A DNA stretch of 64,000 nt from Bog-473 sp963840245 (GTDB lineage Bacteria; Actinomycetota; Acidimicrobiia; Acidimicrobiales; RAAP-2). Position 1 is the first letter of the stretch. Every line of letters begins with the position of its first letter. The stretch lies in assembly GCA_963840245.1 (NCBI GenBank), contig CAWIYI010000013.1, positions 1 to 64,000 of the forward strand, in the 5' to 3' direction. A model generated the notes under the pieces. It did no database searches. It had not been told where the DNA came from and saw only the letters and a list, made by a program, of their open reading frames with translations. Made by a program: the position numbers and the translations under genes. Below, one piece after another: positions 44,201 to 52,355 of the stretch.

Positions 44201-45419
44201 CGGGCGACCTCCGTCGGGCCGACGCCGGCGCGGCGCCGGCACGGGCGCTCGGGCGGAAGATCCAGGCCCGCAGGACAGCGAACCGGAAGACGGCGGCCAG
44301 CATGTTGGCCACGGTGAGGGCCACCAGCTCGGCGAGCAGGGCCGACGGGGCGACCGATTGGGCGACCACCAGCCCGAGGGTCGTGAGGCCGAGGCTCACC
44401 AGGTACAGGCCCCCGGCGACGGCGAAGAGTCGGCCGCGTCGGGCCTGACCGTCGGTGGTGCGGGAGAGCTCCCGGTGCACGGCCGTGTTGAAGAGGGTGG
44501 CGATCGCCATGGCGACGGCATTGGCACCGAAGGCGCCGAGAAGCGGCCGCCAGGCAACGAAGAGGAACAGGTACCCGAGCGTGGAGACGACGCCCACGCC
44601 CGCGAAGCGCAGGAGCTGGTCGGCCGCCACCTCGTTCGAGCGGACGCGGCGCAGGCCTTTGGGGCGCCGGACCAGCATCCGCCACACGCCGCGCAGGTCG
44701 TCGGCCGCCGTCGAGACGACGTCGACCCGCGAGTCGGGGTCGTCGACCCAGTCCACCGGGACTTCGCCGATCCGCAGGCCCAGCCGCTCGGCCGTCACCA
44801 GCAACTCGGTGTCGAAGAACCACTCGTTGTCCTCAATGAGCGGCAACAACTTCTCCGCCGCGTCCCGGCGCAGGGCCTTGAACCCGCACTGGGCGTCGCT
44901 GAAGCGTCCTTGCAAGGTGAGCTTGAGCAAGAGGTTGTAGCTCCGCGAGATCAGCTCGCGCTTCGGACCGCGCACGACGTGCGCGCCGGGTGCCAGCCGC
45001 GAGCCGATGGCCACGTCGCGGTGGCCGGACAGCAGCGGCGCCACCAGTGGCAGGAGGGCGGGCAACGAAGTCGAGAGGTCCACGTCCATGTAGGCGACCA
45101 CCGGCGCATCACTGGTCGACCACGCGGCGCGCAGCGCGTAGCCGCGGCCCTTACGGGGCAGGTGCAGAGCGGCGACACCGCGCATGGTCGCGGCCAGCTG
45201 GTGTGCCACCCGGTCGGTGTCGTCCGTGCTGGCGTTGTCGACCACGGTGACGAGCGCCCGGAAGGGGAAGGACTCGTCGAGGAACGTACGCAGGGCGGTG
45301 ATGCGCTCCGCAAGCTGCGGCGCCTCGTTGTAGACCGGCACGACGATCTCGACGTCCAGCGGGACACGGCGAGGATCGACGTCGGCCTCGAAGGGAGCCA
45401 AAGCTGTCATGGCCGCCAT
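44197..45419 (-). CDS. GT2 polyprenyl-phosphate glycosyltransferase fused to GtrA (YkcC-like)
   Basis: About 407 residues. A GT-A domain (DVEIVVPVYNEAPQLAERI, VVDNASTDDT, YMDVDLSTSLPALLPL with DxD, SDAQCGFKAL) is followed by a GtrA-like membrane domain with four helices (VGVVSTLGYLFLFVAW and after). It would make polyprenyl-P-sugar for the GT39 enzyme. As sequenced, the frame runs past the gene to 43644; one base missing near 44222-44236 would end it at TGA 44197-44199, overlapping the GT39 ATG as ATGA. That end is inferred. ATG 45419 or 45410 may be the start. Confidence 0.83.
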
Positions 45420-45503
45420 GGTGCCGGTGCCGTCTCCGGCCTCCGTGAAGCTCCGCTGTGGATCCGATGTGAATCTCGGGACGGCGCGGCACGGTGCCGC
45501 CCG

Positions 45504-47084
45504 TCAGGTGACCGGTTCGGGGGTCTCCTCCGAGGCCGGATCGTCACCCGCCTGGACGGTGCCGGCCGGGATCAGCACCGTGACGACGAACCCCTCCCCG
45601 GGTGTCGAGGCGGCCGAGACGGATCCGCCGTGGGCCGCCACGATGGCCGCGACGATGGAGAGCCCGAGGCCGCTGCCGCCCCCCGTCCGGGCCCGGGCCG
45701 GGTCAGCCCGGTAGAAGCGCTCGAAGACCCGCCGGGCGTCCTCGTCCGGCATGCCGGGGCCCGTGTCGCGGACCTCGATCTGCGCCTGGTCGCCGACCAG
45801 GTCGACGTGCACGGTGGCCGTCGTGCCGGGCGGCGTGTGCGCCCGGACGTTGGCCAGCAGGTTGTCGAGCACCTGGCGCAGGCGGTCCTTGTCGCCGGTC
45901 ACCTCGACGGGGCGCGCCGCCCAGAACTGCACGGGCCACTCGGGCCCGACGGCGGTGGCGGTACGGACGGCGTCGGAGGCCAACGAGACGAGCTCCACCG
46001 GTGCCATCTCCATCGGCACGCCCTCGTCCAGGCGGGTCAGCGTGAGGAGGTCGTTGACCAGCCGGTCCATGCGGGCCGTCTCGGTGCGGATGCCCGAGAC
46101 GATGCGCGGCAGGTCCTCGGCGTGCCGGGACCCGCCCCGCTCGAACAGCTCGGCGTAGGCCGACACCGCGGCGATGGGTGTGCGCAACTCATGCGAGGCG
46201 TCGGCGACGAATTGGCGCAGGTGTTGCTCGTTCTCCCGCAACCGTGACTCGGAGGCGACGCGGGCCGAGAACGCCGCCTGGATCCGCTCGAGCATGACGT
46301 TGAGCGCGCGGGCCAAGCGGCCGACCTCGGTGGGCTGGTCTGCGCCGGGCACGCGCTGGTCGAGGTCACCCGCCGCGATGGAGTCGGCGGTGCGCTCCAC
46401 GTCCTCGAGCGGGCGCAGACCCAGCCGGACCAACCACCAGCCGCCGGCGAGCGCAAGGACGAGCGCACCCGCGGTCACCGCGAGCTCGGTGAGGAAGAGC
46501 GTGTGGAGGGTGCTGTTCTGATCGACCAGCGGCTGCGCCTGCACCTGCACCAGGCCGCCGTTGAGCTTCTCGGCGCGGACGCGGAAGGCCGGCCCGCCCG
46601 GGCGCGATGGAGCCGGTCGTGAAGTACGCGACCTGCGACCCGTCGGGTTGGGTACGTGAAGCCGGTGATCGGAACCGGAAGCTGGGGACGGTAGGGGACG
46701 TTGCCGACGTAGGCGGGGCACTCCACGCTGTCGACGACAGAGCTCCTGCTCTGAGTCACGACGCGAGAAGTAACTGATGCCGAAGACGTTCGGAAATCGA
46801 GCGCGTCCGGCGCCGCCCGGCGTCGGGCCGGCGCCGCTGTTGCCACTGTTGCCGATCGTGTCCGCGTCAGCGCCCGGAGCGCCGAAGTCGCGCTGAGGCG
46901 AAGGGCAGGTGAAGACCAGACCGGTCGGCGTCCCCACCAGGTGGGGACGCTGGTCCGCCAGCTGTTGATCGACCTGGTTGTACAGGGAGGAGCGCAGCGC
47001 CGAGTAGGTGGCGAAGTCCGCCACCACCAGCGCCACGATGGCGATCAGCCCGACCGCGACCAGCAAGCGCAGCCGCAGTGACAC
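45504..47084 (-). CDS. Sensor histidine kinase (three compensating indels in sensor region)
   Basis: A 526-residue kinase of the OmpR-partner class. It has an N-terminal helix (VAVGLIAIVALVVADFATY), an extracellular region, a second helix (ELAVTAGALVLALAGGWWLV), a HAMP domain, phospho-acceptor His in DASHELRTPIAAV, and HATPase_c motifs (LDNLLANVRAHTP, GTGPGMPDEDA, GGSGLGLSIV). About 50 residues of the sensor part are nonsense in the open frame but make sense in two other frames (DSVECPAYVGNVPYRPQ; DGSQVAYFTTGSIAPG), as if one extra base occurred near 46740, 46645 and 46596. GTG 47084 directly follows the regulator stop. Confidence 0.88.
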   Translation of the reverse strand: MSLRLRLLVAVGLIAIVALVVADFATYSALRSSLYNQVDQQLADQRPHLVGTPTGLVFTCPSPQRDFGAPGADADTIGNSGNSGAGPTPGGAGRARFPNVFGISYFSRRDSEQELCRRQRGVPRLRRQRPLPSPASGSDHRLHVPNPTGRRSRTSRPAPSRPGGPAFRVRAEKLNGGLVQVQAQPLVDQNSTLHTLFLTELAVTAGALVLALAGGWWLVRLGLRPLEDVERTADSIAAGDLDQRVPGADQPTEVGRLARALNVMLERIQAAFSARVASESRLRENEQHLRQFVADASHELRTPIAAVSAYAELFERGGSRHAEDLPRIVSGIRTETARMDRLVNDLLTLTRLDEGVPMEMAPVELVSLASDAVRTATAVGPEWPVQFWAARPVEVTGDKDRLRQVLDNLLANVRAHTPPGTTATVHVDLVGDQAQIEVRDTGPGMPDEDARRVFERFYRADPARARTGGGSGLGLSIVAAIVAAHGGSVSAASTPGEGFVVTVLIPAGTVQAGDDPASEETPEPVT

Positions 47085-47798
47085 TCAGGCTGCTCCGCTG
47101 GCCGACTCCGGCTCGCGCAAGGTGTACCCGACGAGACGGATGGTGTGGATGAGGGGCGGGCCGAACTTCTCGAGCTTCTTGCGCAGGTAGCTGACGTAGG
47201 TCTCCACGACGTTCCCGTCGCCGCCGAAGTCGTAGTGCCACACGTGGTCCAGGATCTGCGACTTCGAGAGCACATGGCGCGGGTTGAGCATGAAGTAGCG
47301 CAGGAGGTTGAACTCCGTCGCCGTGAGGTTGATGGCGTTCCCGGCCCGCCGGACTTCGTGCGCGTTCTCGTCGAGCTCGAGGTCCGAGAAGCGGAGCACC
47401 CCGTCGTCCTCGGGCTCGTACCCGGTGCGCCGCAGGATGGCGTGCACCCGGGCGATCACCTCGGCCAGCGCGAAGGGCTTGGTCACGTAGTCGTCACCAC
47501 CGACGGTGAGGCCGGCCAGCTTGTCCTGCAGCGTGTCACGCGCCGTGAGGAAGAGGACGGGCACCCGCAGCCCGTCGGAACGCAGCCGACGCGTCACCTC
47601 GAGGCCGTCGAGGTCGGGCAGCATGACATCGAGGATGACCAGGTCCGGCGGGTCCTCCTGCGCTTGTGCCAGGGCCTTGCGCCCCGTCATCGCCTCGTCG
47701 ACCCTGAACCCCTCGTAGCGCAGCGACGTCGCCACCGCATCGACGATGGAGGGCTCGTCGTCAACCACCAGGACCCGCGGTCCGTTGTCCGTCTTCAC
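47085..47798 (-). CDS. OmpR/PhoB-type response regulator (MprA-like)
   Basis: A 237-residue regulator: receiver domain (about 8-120) with VVDDEP, phospho-acceptor D57 in VILDVMLPDLDG, Thr in FLTARD and Lys in VTKPFAL; then a winged-helix DNA-binding domain (about 140-230) with LTATEFNLLRYFMLNPRHVLSKSQILDHVW and VSYLRKKLEKFG. GTG 47798 has GGGAGG upstream. It heads a unit with the kinase (adjacent, no gap) and the two glycosyltransferases, so it may control envelope glycan synthesis. Confidence 0.94.
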   Translation of the reverse strand: MKTDNGPRVLVVDDEPSIVDAVATSLRYEGFRVDEAMTGRKALAQAQEDPPDLVILDVMLPDLDGLEVTRRLRSDGLRVPVLFLTARDTLQDKLAGLTVGGDDYVTKPFALAEVIARVHAILRRTGYEPEDDGVLRFSDLELDENAHEVRRAGNAINLTATEFNLLRYFMLNPRHVLSKSQILDHVWHYDFGGDGNVVETYVSYLRKKLEKFGPPLIHTIRLVGYTLREPESASGAA

Positions 47799-47887
47799 TC
47801 GGCCATACCTCCCTGACGTAAAGGGTCGCGCCCCGGCTTCCGCCTTCCAGTGTGACCCGCCTGTGGGCCCCCTGTGAGCGCGGGCGC

Positions 47888-49156
47888 TCAGCCGGCGCGG
47901 GCGTCGAGGGCGCGTCGCAGCAGGTCGAGAGCCGAAATGGCCCCGTACTGACGCACGCGCTCGCGGTCGCCCGGCACCCGCAGCTCGCGGGTCTGGGCCG
48001 GCTCGCCGGGGAGGTGCAGGCCTACGAAGACGGTGCCCGGCGCCACGCCTTCCTGGTCTTCGGGCCCGGCCACCCCCGTGATGCCGAGGCCCACGTCGGC
48101 CCGGGTCACCCGGGCGGCACCCTCGGCCATGGCCGCCGCGGCCGATTCGGTGACCACCGGCCCGGTGGGCACCCCCAGGACGTCGAACTTGACCTGCGAG
48201 TCATAGGCCACGACGCCACCGCGGAACCACGACGAGGCGCCGGCCACGTTGACGAGGCGCGAGGCGATCAGCCCACCCGTGAGCGACTCGGCGACGCCGA
48301 AGGTCAGGCCCTGGGCGATGAGCAGGGTGGCCACCGCGACCTCCATCGACTCGTCATCGACGCCGAAGACGATGTCACCGAGGCGCTCGTCGATGGCGCG
48401 GCGCACCTCGGCCTCCTCCTTGTCGAGCAGCGCGGTGACGTCCTCTGGCGTGCGTGCCCGGGCGGTGACGCGCACCTTGATCCCCTCGATCCCCGACGCG
48501 AGGAAGGCGAGCGTGACGTCGCCGGCGGCGTCGAGCACGTCGATGCGGTCCTGGAGGGATTCGGCCAGCCCCGATTCGCTCGCGCCCCACGTGCGCAGGA
48601 CGCGGCTGGCGATGATGCCCTCCTCCTCCCCCGACTCGGCCATGCGGGCGCGCAGGTCGGGCAGGATGCCGCGCTCGAACATCTCGGCCATCTCGTAGGG
48701 GACGCCGGGGACGGCGTAGACGACCTTGTTCCCGACCGGGCAGATGAGGCCGGGCGCCGTGCCGGCCACCTGCGGGATGATGGCGGCCCCCTGCGGCACG
48801 TCGGCCTGGCGGGCGTTGTTGGCCGACATGGTGCGGCCGCGCGCCTCGAAGAAGCCGGCGATGACGTCGACGATCGCCTGGTCGCGCACGAGCGGGACGC
48901 CCATGACCTCGGCGATGGCCTCCCGCGTGATGTCGTCCTGCGTGGGCCCCAGCCCGCCGCACATGATGACGCCGTCGCTCCGGGCCAGCGCCGTGCGCAG
49001 CGCCAGGGTGATGCGGTCGTGGTTGTCGCCCACGGCCTGGTGGAAGTGCGAGCCGACGCCGTTGGCCGCCAGGTGCTCGCCCAGCCAGGCGGAGTTGGTG
49101 TCGGCGATCTGGCCGAGGAGCAGCTCGGTGCCGACCGCGACGATCTCGATCCTCAC
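47888..49156 (-). CDS. cinA: CinA family protein (competence/damage-inducible)
   Basis: A 422-residue CinA with two parts: an N-terminal MoaB/MogA-like domain (IVAVGTELLLGQIADTN, MCGGLGPTQDD, YAVPGVPYEM) and a C-terminal nicotinamide-nucleotide deamidase-type domain (TFGVAESLTGGLIASRL, YDSQVKFDVLGV, LGITGVAGPEDQEG). Members deamidate NMN and hydrolyse ADP-ribose-type compounds in pyridine nucleotide recycling. GTG 49156 lies 10 nt after the pgsA stop, so rimO, pgsA and cinA form an operon of an order common in actinobacteria, in which recA is often close by. Confidence 0.95.
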   Translation of the reverse strand: MRIEIVAVGTELLLGQIADTNSAWLGEHLAANGVGSHFHQAVGDNHDRITLALRTALARSDGVIMCGGLGPTQDDITREAIAEVMGVPLVRDQAIVDVIAGFFEARGRTMSANNARQADVPQGAAIIPQVAGTAPGLICPVGNKVVYAVPGVPYEMAEMFERGILPDLRARMAESGEEEGIIASRVLRTWGASESGLAESLQDRIDVLDAAGDVTLAFLASGIEGIKVRVTARARTPEDVTALLDKEEAEVRRAIDERLGDIVFGVDDESMEVAVATLLIAQGLTFGVAESLTGGLIASRLVNVAGASSWFRGGVVAYDSQVKFDVLGVPTGPVVTESAAAAMAEGAARVTRADVGLGITGVAGPEDQEGVAPGTVFVGLHLPGEPAQTRELRVPGDRERVRQYGAISALDLLRRALDARAG

Positions 49157-49166
49157 GGGGCTGACC

Positions 49167-49760
49167 TTACGATGCGGCGGGGCGGTGCATCGCTCTCCGG
49201 CCGTCGAGCAGGTACTCGGCGCCGGTGTAGAGCGTGAGCGCGCAGGCGAACCAGATCGCGGCGACCTGCAGGGTGTGCTGGTGCGCCAGCGGGGGGATGA
49301 TGACCGTGCCGATCGCGATGTCCTGGACCAGCGTCTTGAGCTTGGCCGACTTGCGGGCCGGGATCGACACGCCGCGTCGGCCGACCCACGAGCGGTAGAG
49401 CTGCATGCCGACCTCGCGGAGAGCGATGAGGATGACCGGGAGCCAGGGCAGGTGGCCCTGCACGGAGAGCGTGATCATGGCGGCAAGCACGCAGGCCTTG
49501 TCGGCCAGCGGGTCGAGGAAGGCGCCCGAGCGGGTGGTGCCGTGGCGACGGGCCATGTAGCCATCGAGCCCGTCGCTCGCAGCGAGGAGGAACCCCACCA
49601 CCACGTTGATCCACGAGGCCCCCCAGGCGACGAGCATGAGCACGTAGACCGGCGCGGCGAGGAGGCGGGCCACGGTGACGGCGTTGGCCGGCGTGACCAG
49701 GGCGCTCGGTCCGAAGGCGAAGCCCGTGTGCGAGGCGGGGTCGTGGGTGGCCTCGCTCAC
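49167..49760 (-). CDS. pgsA: CDP-alcohol phosphatidyltransferase (PgsA)
   Basis: A 197-residue membrane enzyme of phospholipid synthesis, CDP-diacylglycerol-glycerol-3-phosphate 3-phosphatidyltransferase by context. The family signature D-G-x2-A-R-x8-G-x3-D-x3-D is intact in DGYMARRHGTTRSGAFLDPLADK. About five to six hydrophobic helices are visible and the length is typical. GTG 49760 overlaps the rimO stop. Confidence 0.93.
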   Translation of the reverse strand: MSEATHDPASHTGFAFGPSALVTPANAVTVARLLAAPVYVLMLVAWGASWINVVVGFLLAASDGLDGYMARRHGTTRSGAFLDPLADKACVLAAMITLSVQGHLPWLPVILIALREVGMQLYRSWVGRRGVSIPARKSAKLKTLVQDIAIGTVIIPPLAHQHTLQVAAIWFACALTLYTGAEYLLDGRRAMHRPAAS

Positions 49761-51163
49761 GGCGCTGCGGCTCCCGCCCCTACCGGGAACGGGGCCCGGT
49801 CGGCCGCCACGGCGTGCAGGTCGGGTCCCTCCGCGCCGGTGATGGTGACGTCGACGAGGCTGCCCACCACCAGATCCATCGGCAGGTACACGATGCCGTC
49901 GATCTCGGGCGCCTCGTGCACCGTGCGGCCCCGTCCCGGCGCATCGACGAGGACCTGGCGCGTCGCACCGATGAGCGCGTCGCGCTTGGCGGAGGTGATG
50001 GCGTCCTGCAGCTCGGCACACTCGCGCAGGCGCTCGAGCGCGAGCTCGGGCGCCACCTGCTCGTCCAGGCCGGCGGCGTGGGTGCCGTCCTCGCGGGAGA
50101 AGGGGAAGAAGCCGGCCCAGTCGAGCTGCGCCGCGTCGAGGAACTCGAGCAGGAGGTCGTGATCGCGCTCGGTCTCGCCGGGATAGCCGAGGATGAACGA
50201 GGACCGGAACGTGGCCCCGGGGTCGGCGGCCCGGATGTCGGCGATGCGACGAAGGAAGCGGTCGCCGTCGCCCCAGCGGCGCATGCGGGCGAGGAGCGGG
50301 CGGGCCACGTGCTGGAGCGAGAGGTCGAAGTAGGGCACGCCCGTGGCGAGCACGGTCTCGATCAGCTCGTCGGTCAACCCGGAGGGATAGAGATAGAGGA
50401 GGCGGGTGCGCTCGACCTGCGCCGACACGGCGCGGGTGAGGGCGGCAATGGGCGAAGGGCCGTGGGCGATGCGGGTCCGGCGACCGGGGCCCGAGCGGTC
50501 CCGGCCGTAGGAGGCGAGGTCCTGGGCGACGAGGACGATCTCGCGCAGGGGCGGCGCGCCGTCGGCGGGCGCGCGCAACGCGTCGACCTCGGCCAGCACC
50601 TCCTCGGGCGATCGGGAGCGCTGCTTGCCCCGGAAGGACGGGATGGCGCAAAAGCCACAGATGCGGTCACAGCCCTCGGCAACCTTCACGTAGGCCCAGG
50701 GGGCGCGGGCGGCGGGCCGGGGCAGCTCCAGGAGATCGAACCCGTTCGTCGCCGGCAGCGGTGCGGGAGTGCGGCGTCCCGACGTGAGAGCGACGGGGAC
50801 GGCGCGGACGGCGGTTGGTGTCGTGAGGGGAGCGGTGAGCTCGGCCCCGAACCCCGCCACGAGGTCCACCTCGGGCAGGGCGTCGCGCAGCTCGTCGCCG
50901 TAGCGCTCGGCCATGCAGCCGGTCACGACCAGGTGGGCGCCGGGCCGGCGCCGATCGGCCAGGCTCAAGACGGTGTCGATCGACTCCTGGCGGGCGGCGT
51001 CGATGAAGGCGCAGGTGTTGACCACGACGAGGTCGGCTGCTTCAGCATCGAGGGCGCGCCCGTATCCCTGCGCAGTGAGGTAGCCCTCCAGCTTGTCGGA
51101 GTCCACCTGGTTCTTGGGGCACCCCAAAGTCTGCAGCCAGTAGAGGCCCACGTCGTCACACAC
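49757..51163 (-). CDS. rimO: Ribosomal protein S12 methylthiotransferase RimO
   Basis: About 468 residues. RimO adds a methylthio group to an Asp of S12. The three Cys of the N-terminal UPF0004 domain (TLGCPKNQVDSDKL, VVNTCAFI, VTGCMAERYG), the radical-SAM CxxxCxxC (CDRICGFCAIP) and the C-terminal TRAM-like domain are all present. The frame is open to GTG 51247, but GTG 51163 or 51151 better fits the family N-terminus; a GAGGAG 11 nt before 51151 favours the latter. The two hairpins at 51224-51259 lie between the tRNA gene and this start. Confidence 0.94.
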   Translation of the reverse strand: MCDDVGLYWLQTLGCPKNQVDSDKLEGYLTAQGYGRALDAEAADLVVVNTCAFIDAARQESIDTVLSLADRRRPGAHLVVTGCMAERYGDELRDALPEVDLVAGFGAELTAPLTTPTAVRAVPVALTSGRRTPAPLPATNGFDLLELPRPAARAPWAYVKVAEGCDRICGFCAIPSFRGKQRSRSPEEVLAEVDALRAPADGAPPLREIVLVAQDLASYGRDRSGPGRRTRIAHGPSPIAALTRAVSAQVERTRLLYLYPSGLTDELIETVLATGVPYFDLSLQHVARPLLARMRRWGDGDRFLRRIADIRAADPGATFRSSFILGYPGETERDHDLLLEFLDAAQLDWAGFFPFSREDGTHAAGLDEQVAPELALERLRECAELQDAITSAKRDALIGATRQVLVDAPGRGRTVHEAPEIDGIVYLPMDLVVGSLVDVTITGAEGPDLHAVAADRAPFPVGAGAAAP

Positions 51164-51223
51164 TCCTCGCACCAGGCCATTTCCCGCCGGGGCGACGGGA
51201 GACGGCAGGCCCGACTCAGCGGG

Positions 51224-51259
51224 CCGACGATCCGGATCGTCGGGCACCAGGTGCCCGAC
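51224..51259 (-). terminator. Two overlapping stem-loops between tRNA-Ser and rimO
   Basis: A perfect 20-bp palindrome CCGACGATCCGGATCGTCGG (51224-51243) overlaps a 10-bp stem GTCGGGCACC/GGTGCCCGAC with a one-base loop (51239-51259). The two cannot form at once. The second lies 7 nt after the tRNA 3' end, consistent with a terminator or attenuator for tRNA-Ser readthrough into rimO. Confidence 0.6.
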
Positions 51260-51266
51260 TCCCGAG

Positions 51267-51355
51267 CGGAGAGGGAGGGATTTGAACCCTCGGACCCGGT
51301 TACCCAGGTCAACTCATTAGCAGTGAGTCCGATTCGGCCGCTCTCGCACCTCTCC
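51267..51355 (-). tRNA. tRNA-Ser(GCT)
   Basis: An 89-nt class II tRNA. The acceptor stem GGAGAGG pairs with CCTCTCC-type 3' end, discriminator G at 51267. The anticodon arm CTCACTGCTAATGAG gives anticodon GCT, and a long variable arm (TTGACCTGGGTAACCGGGTC) plus T-arm GAGGGTTCAAATCCCTC are present. No encoded CCA. An integrase remnant begins about 60 bp from its 5' end. Confidence 0.95.
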
Positions 51356-51416
51356 AGCAGGACTTTTGCATTTTGACGGACCGGCTTGCCCATAACCCGT
51401 CCATATTCGCCACGCT

Positions 51417-51529
51417 GAAGTCCGTGCAGCAGCCTACGTGAACGTTCGCCGGTCGTTTGGCAGGTGGACCTGGTCCGGACGGTCTCGAAGTGGCATGCCA
51501 GAGTTACTGGCAGAGTCTGCAAAACGTGA
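51417..51529 (+). pseudogene. Integrase N-terminal remnant 1 (repeat copy R1)
   Basis: The 49 bases from 51417 align to 54494-54544 with about 85% identity and one 2-bp gap. From 51431 the frame reads SLRERSPVVWQVDLV and stops at TGA 51527-51529 after about 32 codons. The pattern G-S-L-R-E-R-x-P-x-V-W-Q-V is that of the N-terminal arm-binding domain of tyrosine recombinases. The rest of any integrase is missing. The wider 51356-51763 stretch contains no other gene I can support. Confidence 0.5.
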
Positions 51530-51763
51530 ATACGGATTTTTGGCAGGTCCGATCGTCAGCCGATTAGTGAAGGAGTGGTTCGAGAAGTCAGTCAGATCCG
51601 AGGCAATGGACTGATTGAACGACGTGAAGCACTGGGCACGTTCGGACAGCCAGTTCAAGGTGTGGTGGTCGGATCGGATCATCACCGGCTCTGCCCCCAT
51701 AGGTACCCAAGGGTGGTACCCGCCCCGGCGGCGATAGGGGCGCCCCCTCGCGTGCAGAAAGAT

Positions 51764-52129
51764 CTAGGTCAAACAGTTTTCATCTGCCGTCACAATGACG
51801 TAAGAACCGTTCGGAACGCGGTATGTCGTGACTTGGATTTTCCCATGAGTGCCCGAATACACGAATCGATTCTTTGAGGGATGAATCCATCCACTCAGTG
51901 GAAGATGCAATCCATCACTTCCCGTTCGGAGGAAATGAATGAGGGCTTTCGACGGGGAAGGCTCACCCTTTACTCCATTCATGTAGGCGAAAGAATGGTT
52001 CGACAAGCCGGGAGTCCCAGGGCAATGAAAACCGGATGCCCCTGCAGCTGGAGAAATCGACAAAAGACCCGCGCCGCTCAGCGTAAGTACGGAGAGCATT
52101 GAGCCCGCTGCAAAGCCCTGTCGTCGCAT
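51764..52129 (-). CDS. Small secreted protein, unknown
   Basis: A 121-residue protein with a Sec signal peptide (MRRQGFAAGSMLSVLTLSGAGLLSISPAAGASG) and a short mature domain containing two Cys (FHCPGTPG near the start and DENCLT at the very end), which could form a disulfide. No family recognised. ATG 52129 has AAGGAG 5 nt upstream. Codon use is less GC-rich than in neighbours, fitting its place in the tRNA-Ser accessory region. Confidence 0.7.
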   Translation of the reverse strand: MRRQGFAAGSMLSVLTLSGAGLLSISPAAGASGFHCPGTPGLSNHSFAYMNGVKGEPSPSKALIHFLRTGSDGLHLPLSGWIHPSKNRFVYSGTHGKIQVTTYRVPNGSYVIVTADENCLT

Positions 52130-52355
52130 GAATCTCCTTCGAACCTCTCGTACAAGTCTTGCACTTGAGGCCGGTTCGCATTTCCCCAACTGGTGACGAA
52201 CGGTGGCACACCGTTGCGACGTACCGGGGCAGTCAGGCGTATGGTCCACGACCTCGGACCGGAGATCTCAGCCGATTGGGATCGGCACCTCAAGTTCGAG
52301 CCATCAGAGGATGAGTAGTGACTAACCACCGCCGCTTGGCGCATCTCGGGCCTCG

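Noticed and set aside
51434..51700. An 88-codon minus-strand frame next to tRNA-Ser
   Set aside because: No ribosome site or domain, and it is antisense to the integrase remnant.
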